DNA of 64,000 nt from positions 13,063,959-13,127,958 of the forward strand of contig NC_089278.1 in the NCBI RefSeq assembly GCF_963678975.1. Direction: 5' to 3'. Source of the stretch: Dysidea avara (Eukaryota; Porifera; Demospongiae; Dictyoceratida; Dysideidae). The notes beneath the pieces are model-generated. The model was not told where the DNA came from. It saw only the letters and a program-made list of their open reading frames with translations, and made no database searches. Position 1 is the stretch's first letter. Each line of letters starts with the position of its first letter. Both the position numbers and the translations under genes were made by a program. Positions 10,746-22,868 of the stretch are shown in pieces.

Positions 10746-12630
10746 GTTTAATAAAATGAATAAATGTTAACTTCTTATAGTTACCCAAAGTTGGTCCAGC
10801 CTGATTGATTCAATCCTGTCTGCATGAATAAACATATAGTTTGGCCTTTAGTTAGATGGTACCCACATTTTTGAGATGTACCCTAATGCAGTACATTTAC
10901 TGCTACATATATGTAACAAGTGCACTATCGAGATACTCTAATAGTGCAGTCACCTGAAGCTACACACACAAATCTTTAGCAATTTGTAACACGAATTCCA
11001 TTTATTTGAAATTCACCTGAACATGCTTCGAAATTTAAAACCTTCAAAATTCAGATTTTGCCACTTCTCCAAAGTTTTTGCTTCAAAAATAACCTGCTAT
11101 ATGGTAGATCTGTTATCACCCCCAGTTCAGAAGTCAACACCTTTGTTTTCAGAGACTGGCAAGGTAGACCCAGAGACTACTGGAGAAGGGGATAATAAAA
11201 GTAGCTCCCAACTGTCCTAGTTAATTTCTCAGTAGTATTTCTGGTGCCCAAGAAATATGGCTCACTCAGAACCTGAGACCACTAAATCAGTATAATATGG
11301 AGATCATTAATTTCAAGATGGAAAGCCTAGGAATGGTGAGAGACCTGCTGGAGAACAGCGATTGGACAAACTTAACAAATTCCAGGGCTTCTACTTCATC
11401 TAAAAGGTCAACAACATCATCTCCCTCTGCATCCTGGCCCTTGTCATACATGAGAAATCAGACTGGCACAATGTCCATACAGGATGAGGGGAGGGCTGAG
11501 GGTCGCTTGCCCCTGCAACCCAGGGAGATGAAGTGACTTGTCCCCAAAATGACAAGCAGGAAAGAGCCCGGGACAAAAGGACTGGAAAGGTTGGCCATAC
11601 CCCCCACCAGTTGGAGTGTTGTTTGGAAGGGAGTTTAGTTTCATGGATGCGACCACGTGGCCACCCTCTTTCAACTTCTAAATTAGTAGACTCCATGCTA
11701 GATCCTCTTGTTCCACAGATTCTTCTGTTCTTTGATAGTTGTAATTTGAGGCTTCCTTAGATGTCATATTGCAAACTACTAGCCATGCACAGCAAAAGAA
11801 AACAGCAGAGCAAGCAATCACATCCTACCAGATATGGGACTTGTTTTCTAATTAGTTATACAAGAATTACTCACTGCTGTAATATTATGTTTACGTAGTA
11901 AAAGAGGAAATACCAGTGCAAATCTCATACAATTATAATTGTGAACCCCATAGTTATTAAATTCACCAACATGATTAATGTTTTGTGGTTTGGCTAACTG
12001 AGAGTCAAGACTACAAATACCGAGACAGGCTAAACTTCCACAACACTATAAGTGTGTAGCTACACTTAGCCAGCAAACATGCAGGATATTAACAGTTACT
12101 GCCAGTAGTTTCAACATTATCGTCGGAAAACAATGTAGCTGCTCTAACTGCAGGATCTTGACACTGCGCTACCACTAAATTAAATGAAAAATTCCCAGAG
12201 CAGTCTAAATAGCTTGTCGGCAAGTGCCTAAGAAGCCACTTTGCTGAGATCTGGAGCTCCTTCTTCAACCTAGTACTGTACTAGCCCTTGCAGTGTATTA
12301 ACTGACTGATTTAAATTAATTGTGTATTAACGTTTTACTCCTTCAGGGGCTTGTTAATTAATAAAAGTGAAATGAAATGACCCCTGTGGTTTTATGTCTT
12401 GTTTCCAGATGAATCAGGTGTGGTGGTGGCAAAACTGCATCTGTAGTGACTGACATAATTGCAGAACTTTTTAGAACTATCACGTGACGTTTGTAGATAA
12501 TTACTTATAAATACTGGTTTTGTGTTTTGTAACAGTTAGTTGGCTTTTGCACAGCTATTATCATGTGTTACCAGAGCAATAATGTTTGTTATCACTCGTT
12601 AACTGTTGTTGACCCTAACGTGATTACAAG
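10746..12630. other. mostly non-coding; possible gypsy LTR/leader at its right end
   Basis: Holds one inverted copy of the dispersed word (10927-10952). 11400-11700 is richer in G and C and open in several frames on both strands, but none resembles a protein I know. 12380-12630 precedes the gag fragment and has a tataaatac box near 12507. It may be the remains of that element's LTR and leader, but no second LTR was found to prove it. Confidence 0.45.
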
Positions 12631-12985
12631 ATGAGTGATGACAACAAACAACAGCAACTCCAGCCAACAGACCAGCAACACTAACCGCCAGATCACTACA
12701 GAGCAACTTCAAAAACAACCACTTGTTGCATCCATGTCCATGAAGCTACCTCCATTCTGGCTACCAGATCCTCACATCTGGTTCACTCAAGTGGAAGCAT
12801 AGTTCTCTACTCGTCACATCGCATCTCAACAAACCATGTTTGATTACGTTGTCACTAGCTTGTTGCCTGAGTATGCCACAGAAATTTGTGACCTTGTATT
12901 GCAACCAACTGGTGATCACTCCTACAATAAACTTAAAGATCAAGTAATTAAAAGTACCACAGCTTCCAAACAGCGACAATTGTAG
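12631..12985 (+). pseudogene. isolated Ty3/gypsy gag fragment
   Basis: The ATG at 12631 follows accctaacgtgattacaag, which resembles leaders of metazoan Mag-type gypsy elements as I remember them. After one frameshift the frame reads MKLPPFWLPDPHIWFTQVEA, a stop, then FDYVVTSLLPEYATEICDLV and YNKLKDQVIKSTTASKQRQL. This is a typical gag N-terminal domain of that lineage. The frame then ends, and no nucleocapsid, protease or polymerase follows. It is unrelated in detail to the gag at 6.3-7.1 kb. Confidence 0.8.
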
Positions 12986-13978
12986 TACAACTTTTGGTGT
13001 ACATTCATACGTACTGTCTTGACATTGGTGTCATTGCCTCCTTTATCATCCTGGGCTCAGAGCAGGCTATACTATGCTCCTGTCCTGCAGTCATGTAATG
13101 TGCAGCCTGCTGCTAAACACTGCTCCACTGCTGAAAACACGGAGTAAACGTGATGTCAGGTGATAGGATAACAGCCCCAACCGAAGAAATCAGTGTCACT
13201 GGAGCCACCATGGACATGCAAGGCAGAGCCCCGAGTGATCATCCAATATCTTCCCGACTACAAGTTCAATGATGCACTTCTCATCATGCCTCAAATCACT
13301 TCACCTCGCAATTCATTGAGTCAGACTATTATATTCAATGGCCGTTTTTGATAGTGACACAGCCATCTCTTGATATGGTTATCCATTTAAGGTGGGTCCA
13401 GTGCTCATATTGAACAATTGAAGACTTGATATCCAGCACGTCTCGTCATTTCCATTACACGAGGAAGGGGAAATTTACTATGTCACGTTCGTAGATCACG
13501 GGCTTTCTCACTCCTCATCTCACTCAAATAAACAGTAAACGAATGCAAGCCCAGTCCAGTTGACTCAAGCAATTGTCGATCAAGCAGCGCTACTGAGATG
13601 AGTACTCTGGATATGGGCATTATGAAAGAAGTGTGGCCTAGCTCTGGCTGGCTAGCCCATCCAGCTCACCATCCAGAGCACCCTGAAGCTATATATCTGG
13701 CTCACGTGGACTTGCCACTTTTGGCGCACAAATCACGCATAATAATTTATTTCAGGAGGCACTTGTAAGCATGGATCCACTCGGATCCGTCGACCCAATT
13801 ACTGAAGATGACCCACCCTTCGCGGCGAACTAACTCGTGTAGTATAAAGGGAGCAACGATACTTTGTGCAGATGCATTTACCAGCACAAGCCTGCTTTCG
13901 ATCGGAAGAGCATGCCACCCATTATGCGAGCATTATGCTCTACCCCCCACCACTGATGGTTTCTTGCTTCCGATGATA
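12986..13978. other. no recognised gene
   Basis: GC content is a little higher than the surroundings. A frame at about 13190-13350 (+) reads smoothly for some 50 codons but matches no family I can name. It may be more of the retroelement at 12.6 kb or host exon debris. Confidence 0.4.
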
Positions 13979-15137
13979 TTAAGGCCACTCCAAGTCATAC
14001 CTTAGTTTCTGGTCACTCCCTAGCCAACAAAAGGATGCGGGCGGGCGGATGATCAGGACTTCAGGACTATCATAGACTCTTACATATACACCAGTAATAC
14101 TGTAATGTTATTAATTTTGCTCAATTTACCCATTTCATATTGAGTTTACAACCAAGCTTAACCAACATTCTTATAGCATAAGTAGTTAATTATGCTTCTA
14201 CAAAATGCACCAGAAAAATTGTCGATGGCTAGCTACACTGCTGAGCACAACAATGTGTAGCTAACACTAAGGAAAGGTCTGCTCATGTAGCTACTTTTGC
14301 TTTACAAATGAAATGTTTCATTAGCTATGTCAGGAAATTATTATTTATTAGCTAGCTAATAATAATCCAAAGTTATATTAACACATCATCAGAAACTCTT
14401 TCAAATGTGAAGTCTTAGCCAACTATATATGCATACGTTTCCAGCCTTCTATACAGTAAACCTTGAGTAAAGTAGCTGTCAAAGTTTTGAGTTGAGTTGT
14501 TGAGTGCTCCAGGCTATATTGTTTTTCAGTGATCATGTGGGAAAGCTAAGTTAATGTTTTAACTAAGGGATGTCATGCACTTGCTAATTTAGGACCATAC
14601 TTGCAATTATGTAACCATGGAAAAGTTGAAGTTTGAGCTCACCAAACGTTACCGGATTTCAAGTCAGTATATCAGTGATCAGTGATAAGGAAATCCAAGT
14701 TTAGATCCACTAGAAGAGTTACTAGACTAATCATTAGAGAACTACATCTGAATTGTTAGGAAAGTTTAAAGCTATGGTATATCTGATCATTAGGCTAGTG
14801 ATCAATGCTACATACATACTGTACTGAAATTACTTACTGGCAACAGAAGCATTACTAATAGCTAGCTATATAGCTAGCTAATCAAGGACAAGTCAAAAAC
14901 GTTATAGTAGTATCTGTCTATTCTAGTATTAGAGTTTAGGGTAGTGTTACTGCTCTATTAGAATCCCTGACTGCTCTATTAGAGTATCTCGATCTTTTGC
15001 AGTGTTTAAAAATCACTGTCCTTGGTCACGTACACTTAAGCGCTTGTAATATTAATAATAGTCCTCATAAACTGGGGTTCCAGTTTTCCATGCGGGCGGG
15101 TGACCAGAAACTAAGGTTTGACTTGGTGTGGCCTAAC
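13979..15137. mobile_element. long terminal-inverted-repeat element, non-coding
   Basis: The ends are inverted copies: left ggccactccaagtcatacc then ttagtttctggtcac (from 13983), right the complement of ggccacaccaagtcaaacc then ttagtttctggtcac (ending about 15133). The interior of about 1.1 kb has TAGCTA-rich sequence, a copy of the dispersed word (14969-14994), and no coding frame. The terminal sequence, continuing into a cccgcccgcatgg-like stretch, resembles the element at 52281-52752. No target duplication could be read with confidence. Confidence 0.65.
14969..14994 (+). repeat. dispersed word, representative copy
   Basis: gactgctctattagagtat followed by ctcgatc. Full or partial copies in either orientation also occur near 458, 1965, 10927, 24953-25000 (twice), 38253, 47068-47130 (three times), 48205-48250, 50916, 52078-52130, 53008, 60697 and 63140-63185. 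The core ctctattagag is nearly palindromic. Some copies lie inside inverted-repeat elements, some in MON1 introns and some in open intergenic DNA. Confidence 0.8.
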
Positions 15138-15808
15138 CCCATTCTATCTCAGTGTTAAATACTGCGAGCACCTGCACTAGAGAAAAGTTCATGGTCTACT
15201 GAGTGAACGGTACAGACCATCTTTTCCGCTCGGCATGCTCCGTCGGTCGCGGCCTGTTACCAACTAATCAAGTAATTTTACAGAACGAACACAGATGAGT
15301 CAGCAGTTCAACAAGGGTAGTGAGGCGTCCACGTGTCTCACGTGACCACCTAATATAACTGCGACGTTCTCCGAGGGCCTCAGTCAGATAGGGGCTTGCA
15401 TCCCTTGTTGCTGATCGACCTGACATCAGAGTGGGCTGCCGCCGACCCGGCTAAATTGAACATTCAGACTCACCACGACCGTAGAGTGTGTTCAGACCAA
15501 AATCATGTTATCGTGTTCGTGCTGCTTTCATCAATCATCAATACGGTGACGATTTCTCTCCTGGAGGACAAGTGGACAACGAAACTTCGGAGCTAGCTAT
15601 TGGCCTGAATAAAACAAACAAAACAGCGTTTTCCCGTAGTTTTGTAGCTAGCTATATATTGCTAACTTTGTTCTAATGATCAATCCAAAGCTTGTCGGTC
15701 AGAAGATCAACACCACCTTTAATCTTGCAACTCCTCAACACGTGGGACTCTGGGAGCAGGTTTCATGAGACCTGCATTTACTATGTCAATGCTGACAATT
15801 TCAGCTGG
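15138..15808. other. CpG-richer non-coding stretch
   Basis: 15180-15600 has more CpG than its surroundings (cgctcggcatgctccgtcgg, acgtgtctcacgtgaccac) and short open frames on the + strand. It could be an old promoter or first exon. No homology is recognised and no splice structure is convincing. Confidence 0.35.
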
Positions 15809-15815
15809 TTCACGT

Positions 15816-16200
15816 CTAGTCTGGCGCGGCCGCCCCTTCGCATAAAGAGGAAGGGTCTGGTCACTCTAGCATTACAAATTTGTAGCGGTGGAATGTAATT
15901 AAACAATGGCAACAAGAATAACATGTCTGACGACCATACAAAGTAAGCAGATCTCAGTTACACCGTATAGACGACTACCAGCAGCCTCAATCATATCTCA
16001 TCTTCATGAAACTTCGCGATAATTTCTTTCACTCATTACGTATCTATGGTAACTTATAAACAAACGTCACAAAAATTCAGTAATTACCAACAACGCGATC
16101 TGATTGGTGTTACCTGTTTTCGGTAACAGGCTACAAATTTTGTATGCTAGAGTGACCAGACCCTTCCTCTTTATGCGAAGGGGCGGCCGCGCCAGACTAG
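15816..16200. mobile_element. MITE, 385 bp, with target-site duplication
   Basis: Near-perfect terminal inverted repeats of about 65 bases run inward from ctagtctggcgcggccgccc at each end and include a NotI-like gcggccgc. The element is flanked on both sides by ttcacgt (15809-15815 and 16201-16207), a 7-base direct repeat that fits a target-site duplication. The middle has no coding frame. It would have been moved by a transposase encoded elsewhere. The superfamily is not determined. Confidence 0.85.
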
Positions 16201-17349
16201 TTCACGTCAGTGTTATCGGGGTTATAAAGGTTTGAAATACTAATAGCATTGTGCCGCATAGCCGAAAAGACTGAATACCCTATGCTGTACACTGTGACAG
16301 CAGTCGCACAGGCAAGTCCTCGCTGTCCCCTCCAAGCTTTTGTTGCCTGGGGATGGTGATTATAAATGAATCATCCGTAATCAGTCAGAATCATGTCTGG
16401 CACATCTTGTCCCTTGGGCACAACCAGCTGGAGCTGTTTGCCCAGTCATTATAGCAATAAAATCAATCCTAAAACAAAACAAAACAGAATACAACATTGT
16501 TTTTAAGAGCGGTGTATACACATATTTCACAGAAAAGGGGATGTATACTATAATTATTCATAAAGAAATTTTTAAAAATCTATAGATGACAACTCACTAT
16601 ATACCATAAAACTACTCATACAAAGTAATACATATAGCAGTTCCTTGAGCGGTCTCTTTGGCAGCCGGAACTGCTGGAACTACAGTCAATTCAGTTATCA
16701 AACTAGGCAGACCTAGAAAGGGTATAATTAGGCTTACAACATATACATACACATATGTATATCTCTGGATACAAAATATACCATAAAACTTATTATACCC
16801 TGTAACCAGGCAAGCATGCCTTGTAACATATCCTTCTTCATGAGTGGGATACACATGATACTAGCTATCACGTGAGGCATGCAAGCAAAGCGTTCGCCTA
16901 TCAGCTTCCTAGCACCTGACATGGTAAATTGGAAGCCATAAGTTACATGGCTACCATAATCATAATTATCATGTCAGTTGGGTTGCTTCCATGGCATCCC
17001 CTGATCATCTGCCAAATTTAATAATGAGTCACACAGCACATGTGACCATCCATACACTCAAAGAGTTAGCATGTAGGGAGTTAACGGGTGGCTCAACCAC
17101 AAAATTACGTAATACCGGAAACAAAATATCACTTGACGATTGTAATGCCATGTGGACTCGCATGTGGAGGAGTGTGTGTTCCACTTGGTGTGTTCCACTT
17201 GGTGTGTTCACCCTCAGCTTACCGTTTCTTCGTGTTCCAGCATATGATGACCGGTGAGTTCTTCTATATAATAAAGAAGGTACAAAGGATCTCAAGGCGA
17301 AGGATCTAGCTATTAGTGGTACTTGACAAGTAGTGTTCTGTCAGTGTGT

Positions 17350-17433
17350 TCAGTGCCTAACTGGTAAAGCAGATATAACAATGACATAGTATATGCACAC
17401 CTTTATTATTTATTAAGGCTTTACAGCACAAGT
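17350..17433. repeat. dispersed repeat fragment (3 loci)
   Basis: Two shared words identify it: tgcctaactggtaaagcaga (also at about 52833) and ttattaaggctttacagcac followed by aagtgct (also at about 46733). The three loci look like pieces of one interspersed repeat family. Confidence 0.55.
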
Positions 17434-18299
17434 GCTTTATCATTAGATTTAGGCATGATCACTGGAACAGTTTAACCAACTAATGTTGTTTTGCACTTAT
17501 CAGCGTTCATGCAGTATTGTAATTTAAAACAACTGAATATTCCAAGTGCAGAGATTGATAAGTCATATGGTAGGGATTATTCCTGTGCCTTTGTAATGCT
17601 AACTAATGACAGGTTGTATGTATACCAATAGGATTATAATTTCAAGCTTAAGGTGCTTCTAGTAACCAGTGATACGATATGTCACCCATCCACCACACCC
17701 ACACAAACGGATTGTGTGGTCAGGGCAGTGGCTAATTTTTACAACTAGCCCTAACCTGAGACCGGGGGAGGGAAGAAGGCATACAAGTAGTGTTTGAAAG
17801 TAAGTACTTTTTGTGCTGTACATTGCCATGATTGTCCAAACAGCTAAAGTAAAGGGAGGGCTTGTGTGACAAAGTGCCATAGTAAAGAGGAAAACTGTAG
17901 GAATTTCTGACTAACCAGTTGGGTCTGGGGCACACTCGGACATAAGTGTACCAAGATTAAACCTGGAAGAAATTTTAGAAAAATGATTGAGATTTTAAGA
18001 TAATAGCAAGCTGAAGGGACAAAATTTAAAAATAAGAATACAATTATGTACATGCAAGCCTTGCTTTATTGGATTTTTAAGCAATTTTATGTTGAAATAT
18101 TGAAATGCAAGACAATTTTTAACAAATAGTAGACCGTGAAATAAAGAAAGACTGAAAATGGCTATCTCAACATTGGATCTTGAGGTACTTTTAGTTGAAT
18201 CCCTGTATATAGTAAATTGTAAAAGAGTTAAGATGTACAACATGTAAGTATATATGACTTTGAGTTTATACTTTTATGTGGTGCAGCTGGCTATTTTTG

Positions 18300-18385
18300 T
18301 CCAAGTTTTACAACTATCCAAATCATCATTTACAACTAGCCAAAAGTCATTTTACAACTAGCTTTTTGGCCACAACTAGCCCCTT
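18300..18385 (+). repeat. short tandem motif acaactag(cc)
   Basis: Four close copies of a tttacaactagcc-like unit at irregular spacing, and one more at about 17737. A degenerate simple array with no known role. Confidence 0.5.
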
Positions 18386-19183
18386 TTTTAACCCCTGGGT
18401 CAGGATAGTAAATGTTCAAACTTCAATTCATTATATTAAATTCGAATTAACTTTTTTTTCTTCTTCATAAGAACGGCTGTCTATTTTGATTGTATATCAG
18501 TGGCCTTGTGAAGTGTACCGGTCACATTACAATGGTGTTGTGTATCAGGGGCCCTTGTGAAGGCCAATGGTGACATTGGTGAGATCACTACTGGCATGTG
18601 TAGGCCTGGTGGGAGATCTAGCAGTTGATTGCAAGGTGGAATGATTGTGCACTGTGTCATAGTCTTGTGCCATTTGCCTCAATCGCCGCAGTGACGCCAA
18701 TAGTAGATAACTGTACCAGTACCACAACTCATCAAGGGCTGCTTGTAGTATCCAAGCTGACTGTCACAAAGCATTTTATTGCTGGCACCGGTTTGGTTAA
18801 TGCTTGCAGGTCTTAAAGTAGGTTGTATATACCAGTGTGCAGGCATGTACATAATATAGACTGATCAATACATGGAGCATGAAGTCTAGGACAGCCGGAC
18901 AGTAAATCATCAATGTGGTATTCATTACATAGAGTAGAACTGATTGTTGCTAATGTTGGTTAGTCAAAGTGTTAGTATCAGTTGCTTGCTCCTTTGTTGC
19001 AGTGAGGATTATAGTGAAACTTGCTAGGGTGGGTGCTAAGATGTGGAGCTCCATGAATGATACATTGAATGGAGAGAATGAGCAAAATGATTAGAAGTAA
19101 AACCTTGGGAAGTTGAACCCTTAACTATGCCATTTACTTAATAGGACCCCAGCCATGTTAAATACATCTCACACACAGTGTAG

Positions 19184-19359
19184 GACCTCGTTAATAAGAC
19201 TACTTCATGATAGTGACCATGTCAAGTAGGTTCCAAACATAGCTAAGGTATACTTCATGACCTCATTAATATGACTACCTCATTATAATGACCATGTCAA
19301 GTAGGTCCTAAACAAAACTAGGTGTACTTCATGACCTCAAGTCTAAGGTGTACCTCATG
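19184..19359 (+). repeat. minisatellite, period 74-75
   Basis: Units begin gacctc at 19184, 19259 and 19333 and share tgaccatgtcaagtaggt and the tail tacttcat. Two full units of 75 and 74 bases and one partial unit, diverged by several substitutions. Confidence 0.8.
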
Positions 19360-20635
19360 TCAGACAGCAGCAACACAAGTATTTTGAGACAAGGAAGCTT
19401 ACACTGTAATTGTCAGAAATGTACAAGTCTGATGGTCACTGTGACAGGTCAGATACATTGTACCTGCATGATACCATGATACCTTCGTTAACATGTCATC
19501 ATAGCTCATCCCTTGACCGGTAGAAACAGAATAGAAACAGATGTGTCCTCTTATGCTGTGTACACCATGCAGTGAGACATCATTGTATAAATATGAAGTT
19601 TACATTCATGTATTTAGTCACAATAGAGTACAGCTAGCCTGCCAATCCAAGTGTCAGTAGCTGACATGTTCTCAACAGTATTCACTGCTCAGTCTTCAGC
19701 CTCCGTATCTAGTATATGACATCTGGTGGTACGTGTGCAGGAGCCTCACCATGCTGTACTAGTATGATCAATTTGAGATAGTAACTCTGTTACCCTGTGG
19801 GTGATCATTATTATGAATGAGTGGATGGAATGTGTTTGATGGTTGACATTGTGTTCACACATCTGTACACAGCATTAATGGTAGGAAATCACAATCAAAG
19901 GGTGGGTGATTATACTGAAACCTCTTAAGAGTAAATAATAGTATTGCAGAGTTATTGATGTGTTGGCCCTTAATAAATGATTGTATGAAATAGCATGGAT
20001 TTTTGATTGATTTTCAAAATGGTTAATTTGACATGCATATGTGGCAATTGGTCTTTGTTCACCAGCGGGTTATTCAACATCTTTTCCACATGTAAGATGT
20101 AGTATAATAAGGATCTGATATAACTCCAGCTTGGTGGCCTAAACAAGTATCCTGTTACATCTTTGGGATCCACTTGGCAGTTCCAGAACTCTAACAATAG
20201 CTATTGTTATTTTCATTTTAAGATATCATGTTTTCACTTGGTATACTGGCTGAAATGGCTAAATACACACGCCAACTAGTAAATTAAGGCAACCCAAAAC
20301 AAACAATTACTTGAATATCTGTGTTATGTACTCCACACAATCATTTATTATACAAGCTAAAACACTCTTGGTAAATCTTATACATCACCATAAACTTTTT
20401 AAAATTGTTCACTAATCTCCTGGTGTTCATAGTCGATAAAATTGATCAGCCATACTTAAAATATATTGTTATATAACTATCCAGTGCCTTCCGTCAACCT
20501 TTCAGTTTCAAAATATTTTGCTCAAGTGAGCATGGACAAACACACATACGTAAATAATTTCCCCAAACCAACCTTCATGTGAACCTACAGCCAGCTGCAT
20601 ACCCACACAAAGGCCAGCCATTATATAGCATGCAT
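19360..20635. other. non-coding, no gene recognised
   Basis: AT-rich sequence with no convincing frame, splice structure or repeat boundary. Confidence 0.5.
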
Positions 20636-20807
20636 GTTCTATTCAATGGGAAGGTACAAACAGTAAACTAGACAACTGGAATGGATTACTGGACTGGATT
20701 ACTGGACTGGTGATTTTTGGTTCATTACCAATGAACCAAAAATCACTAGTCCAGTAATCCATTCCAGTTGTCCAGTCCACTGTTTGTACCTTCCCATTGA
20801 ATGGAAC
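20636..20807. repeat. large hairpin, 172 bp
   Basis: The left arm starts gttctattcaatgggaaggt and the right arm ends with its complement at 20807. The arms pair for about 80 bases with few mismatches, apart from a small direct duplication (ggattactggact) in the left arm. The tip is ttggttcattaccaatgaac. A single-arm fragment of the same family lies at about 21440-21475. Confidence 0.85.
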
Positions 20808-20810
20808 AGA

Positions 20811-20882
20811 ATACAAAAAGTGAAATTAAAATTCAAAAATTACCAGTCTGGTAATTTTTGGATTTTAATTTCACTATTTGTA
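20811..20882. repeat. second hairpin, 72 bp
   Basis: Arms atacaaaaagtgaaattaaa and its complement meet at ttaccagtctggtaa. It lies three bases after the larger hairpin. Both could be parts of one foldback element. Confidence 0.8.
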
Positions 20883-22860
20883 TGCTTTAATTGTCAGGGT
20901 ACAGGAGTGTGCTGTTAGTTAATGAAACCGTATTCCTCAGAAATGCCTATGTACTTCACCAAAGCACCCTATAGACCACTTGCATAGCATCAAATCTGCA
21001 TGACATGACTTGCTTTATAAAGTTGAATGTGTACATTGATAGCAAAATGAAGTATTCTGCATTTGCACAAAGATAAACATTTTCAGGGGCTTGGGATGAA
21101 ATGATCTAGCTAAACATTATAAACTAATTACATCCGTACATGGTAGCTGCTACATTGTACAGTATAGTAGCAAGTTGTAATAATGTCTACTGTGTGATGT
21201 ACCACTACTACAGCCATTAGTCAACTACTGTGTATATGTATGCTCACATAGTATGTACTATTGTGTTTGCAAATTTGGTATAGAAGACACCAAGTAGGTA
21301 TCTCTGAGAAATACTAATATTTTGCCTATACCATACACTACAATTTTGGGACATGTCAATGAAAACAAGTGGGCACTGTGTTGAAGAATGTGTAATAGCC
21401 AATGTGCTAAAAGTGTTGAAAAATGAATTATGAAATCAGTAGTCCATTCCAGTGTTTGTACCTTCCCGTTCCAAACAGATGATTTCATTATACTAACAGG
21501 AATTTTACCTCAGTAGTATAGACTCCAGTGGAAGAGTACCTGCTTGCCATGAACACCTAATATGGAGAGGAACATACTTCAGTCATAATAAAATCAATTG
21601 CTAGTCTAAGCCTGCATTAGATGCCACAAGTGATGCACTAATGGAAACTTTGAATAGGGGACACCTGATGATGGACAGGGCCAAGCATGTAATATATCTA
21701 TATATTAATGTTCAAAAATGCTGTAGTAAATGATACAACGTATGTAACAGCTTAAAACAATGTAAGTTAATATTCTAAATAGTGGTGAAGTCTTACAAAG
21801 AATATTTTCAGTGAGTTTTCACTACCCTCTAAAATCGGAGATTCATAAGTCATAGGGTAGGAATTATTTCTCTGCCTTCAGTGATGGATATGCTACTACT
21901 CAACCCTGACGTTATATGTGACTGGATATGCAAAATGGGGTCTTACAGCATTTTCAATTACATGTACCTGGCACCCTTATTGATTAGCAAAACCCATTAA
22001 GGGTAAAATGCTAACGTACAAAAATCATGGTAGCAATTTAACAAGAACTGTACAGGTAAGGCAAACTTGATTACTTGTTTCTCATCCACAAAAGTTTGGA
22101 TTTCCATGCAAGAGGAAGGTCATGAAATACTCCAAGTCAAGCTGTCTGTTACTATAAAGGTTAGCTAAATAAAGCCCTTTAAGAACTAGTACTTACATTT
22201 CTTAGGTGCAAGTGACATTTGCTGTACTGTAAAATGATAGCCAGCCTTCTTAGCATAAAAATAAGTAGGGTATACAGCATTATAAAAATAAGTTTGAATA
22301 AATGTCGGGTCTCAACTGAACTCTAAATGTAGTCATAATTTCTAACAATTCTGTGTAACGATGAGTGAAGAATATTTCATACAGTATACTATACATGGAG
22401 AAACACATCAAGGAGAGTACAACACTGAAGTTTATTAAAAGCCACTTGAAAGGAATAAAGTGAGATTTGAATTGGTCTATCTACCGGTGCTACAACAGTG
22501 AAATTCATCCTAAAGGTATGTGAGTAACTAACCGTCAGTGTTACATGGTTATCACTTTGCAATTTCACTGGCATTTCAAAATACTTTGCACCATTTTATG
22601 CATTTTTAGGGATGTACACTTCTCAGTAGTATTGTTATGGTTCAAAACTTTGTGATAAGTGCATAACTTCTCTTGTTTTGCTACTTTTTTTCTTTGAACC
22701 CTTAATTTTTGACTACTGAACCTACACATACTGCGCCATGCAATAATTTTACACCTGCCAACAGTGGCCATTATGCTATGTATTCAGCTATGGTCTACAA
22801 ATTACACAACATTAGAAATGAAGAAAAGTACGAGAAGGGTCTCTGCAATCAATTCGGAAA
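20883..22860. other. non-coding, no gene recognised
   Basis: No supported gene. It includes the hairpin-family fragment near 21440-21475. The rest is AT-rich without landmarks. Confidence 0.5.
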
Positions 22861-22868
22861 ATACGGGT

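Larger units (their letters stand above)
16208..19183. other. intergenic, repeat fragments only
   Basis: No gene recognised. It contains the repeat fragment at 17399-17433 and the short tandem motif at 18300-18385. Near 17160-17215 a word of the type gtgttccacttggt is repeated in tandem. Frames of up to 88 codons are scattered on both strands without matching any family. Confidence 0.5.

Noticed and set aside
11400..11760. Overlapping frames of 75-98 codons on both strands
   Set aside because: GC-richer DNA lacking stops by chance; no motif, splice pattern or family recognised, so not listed as genes.
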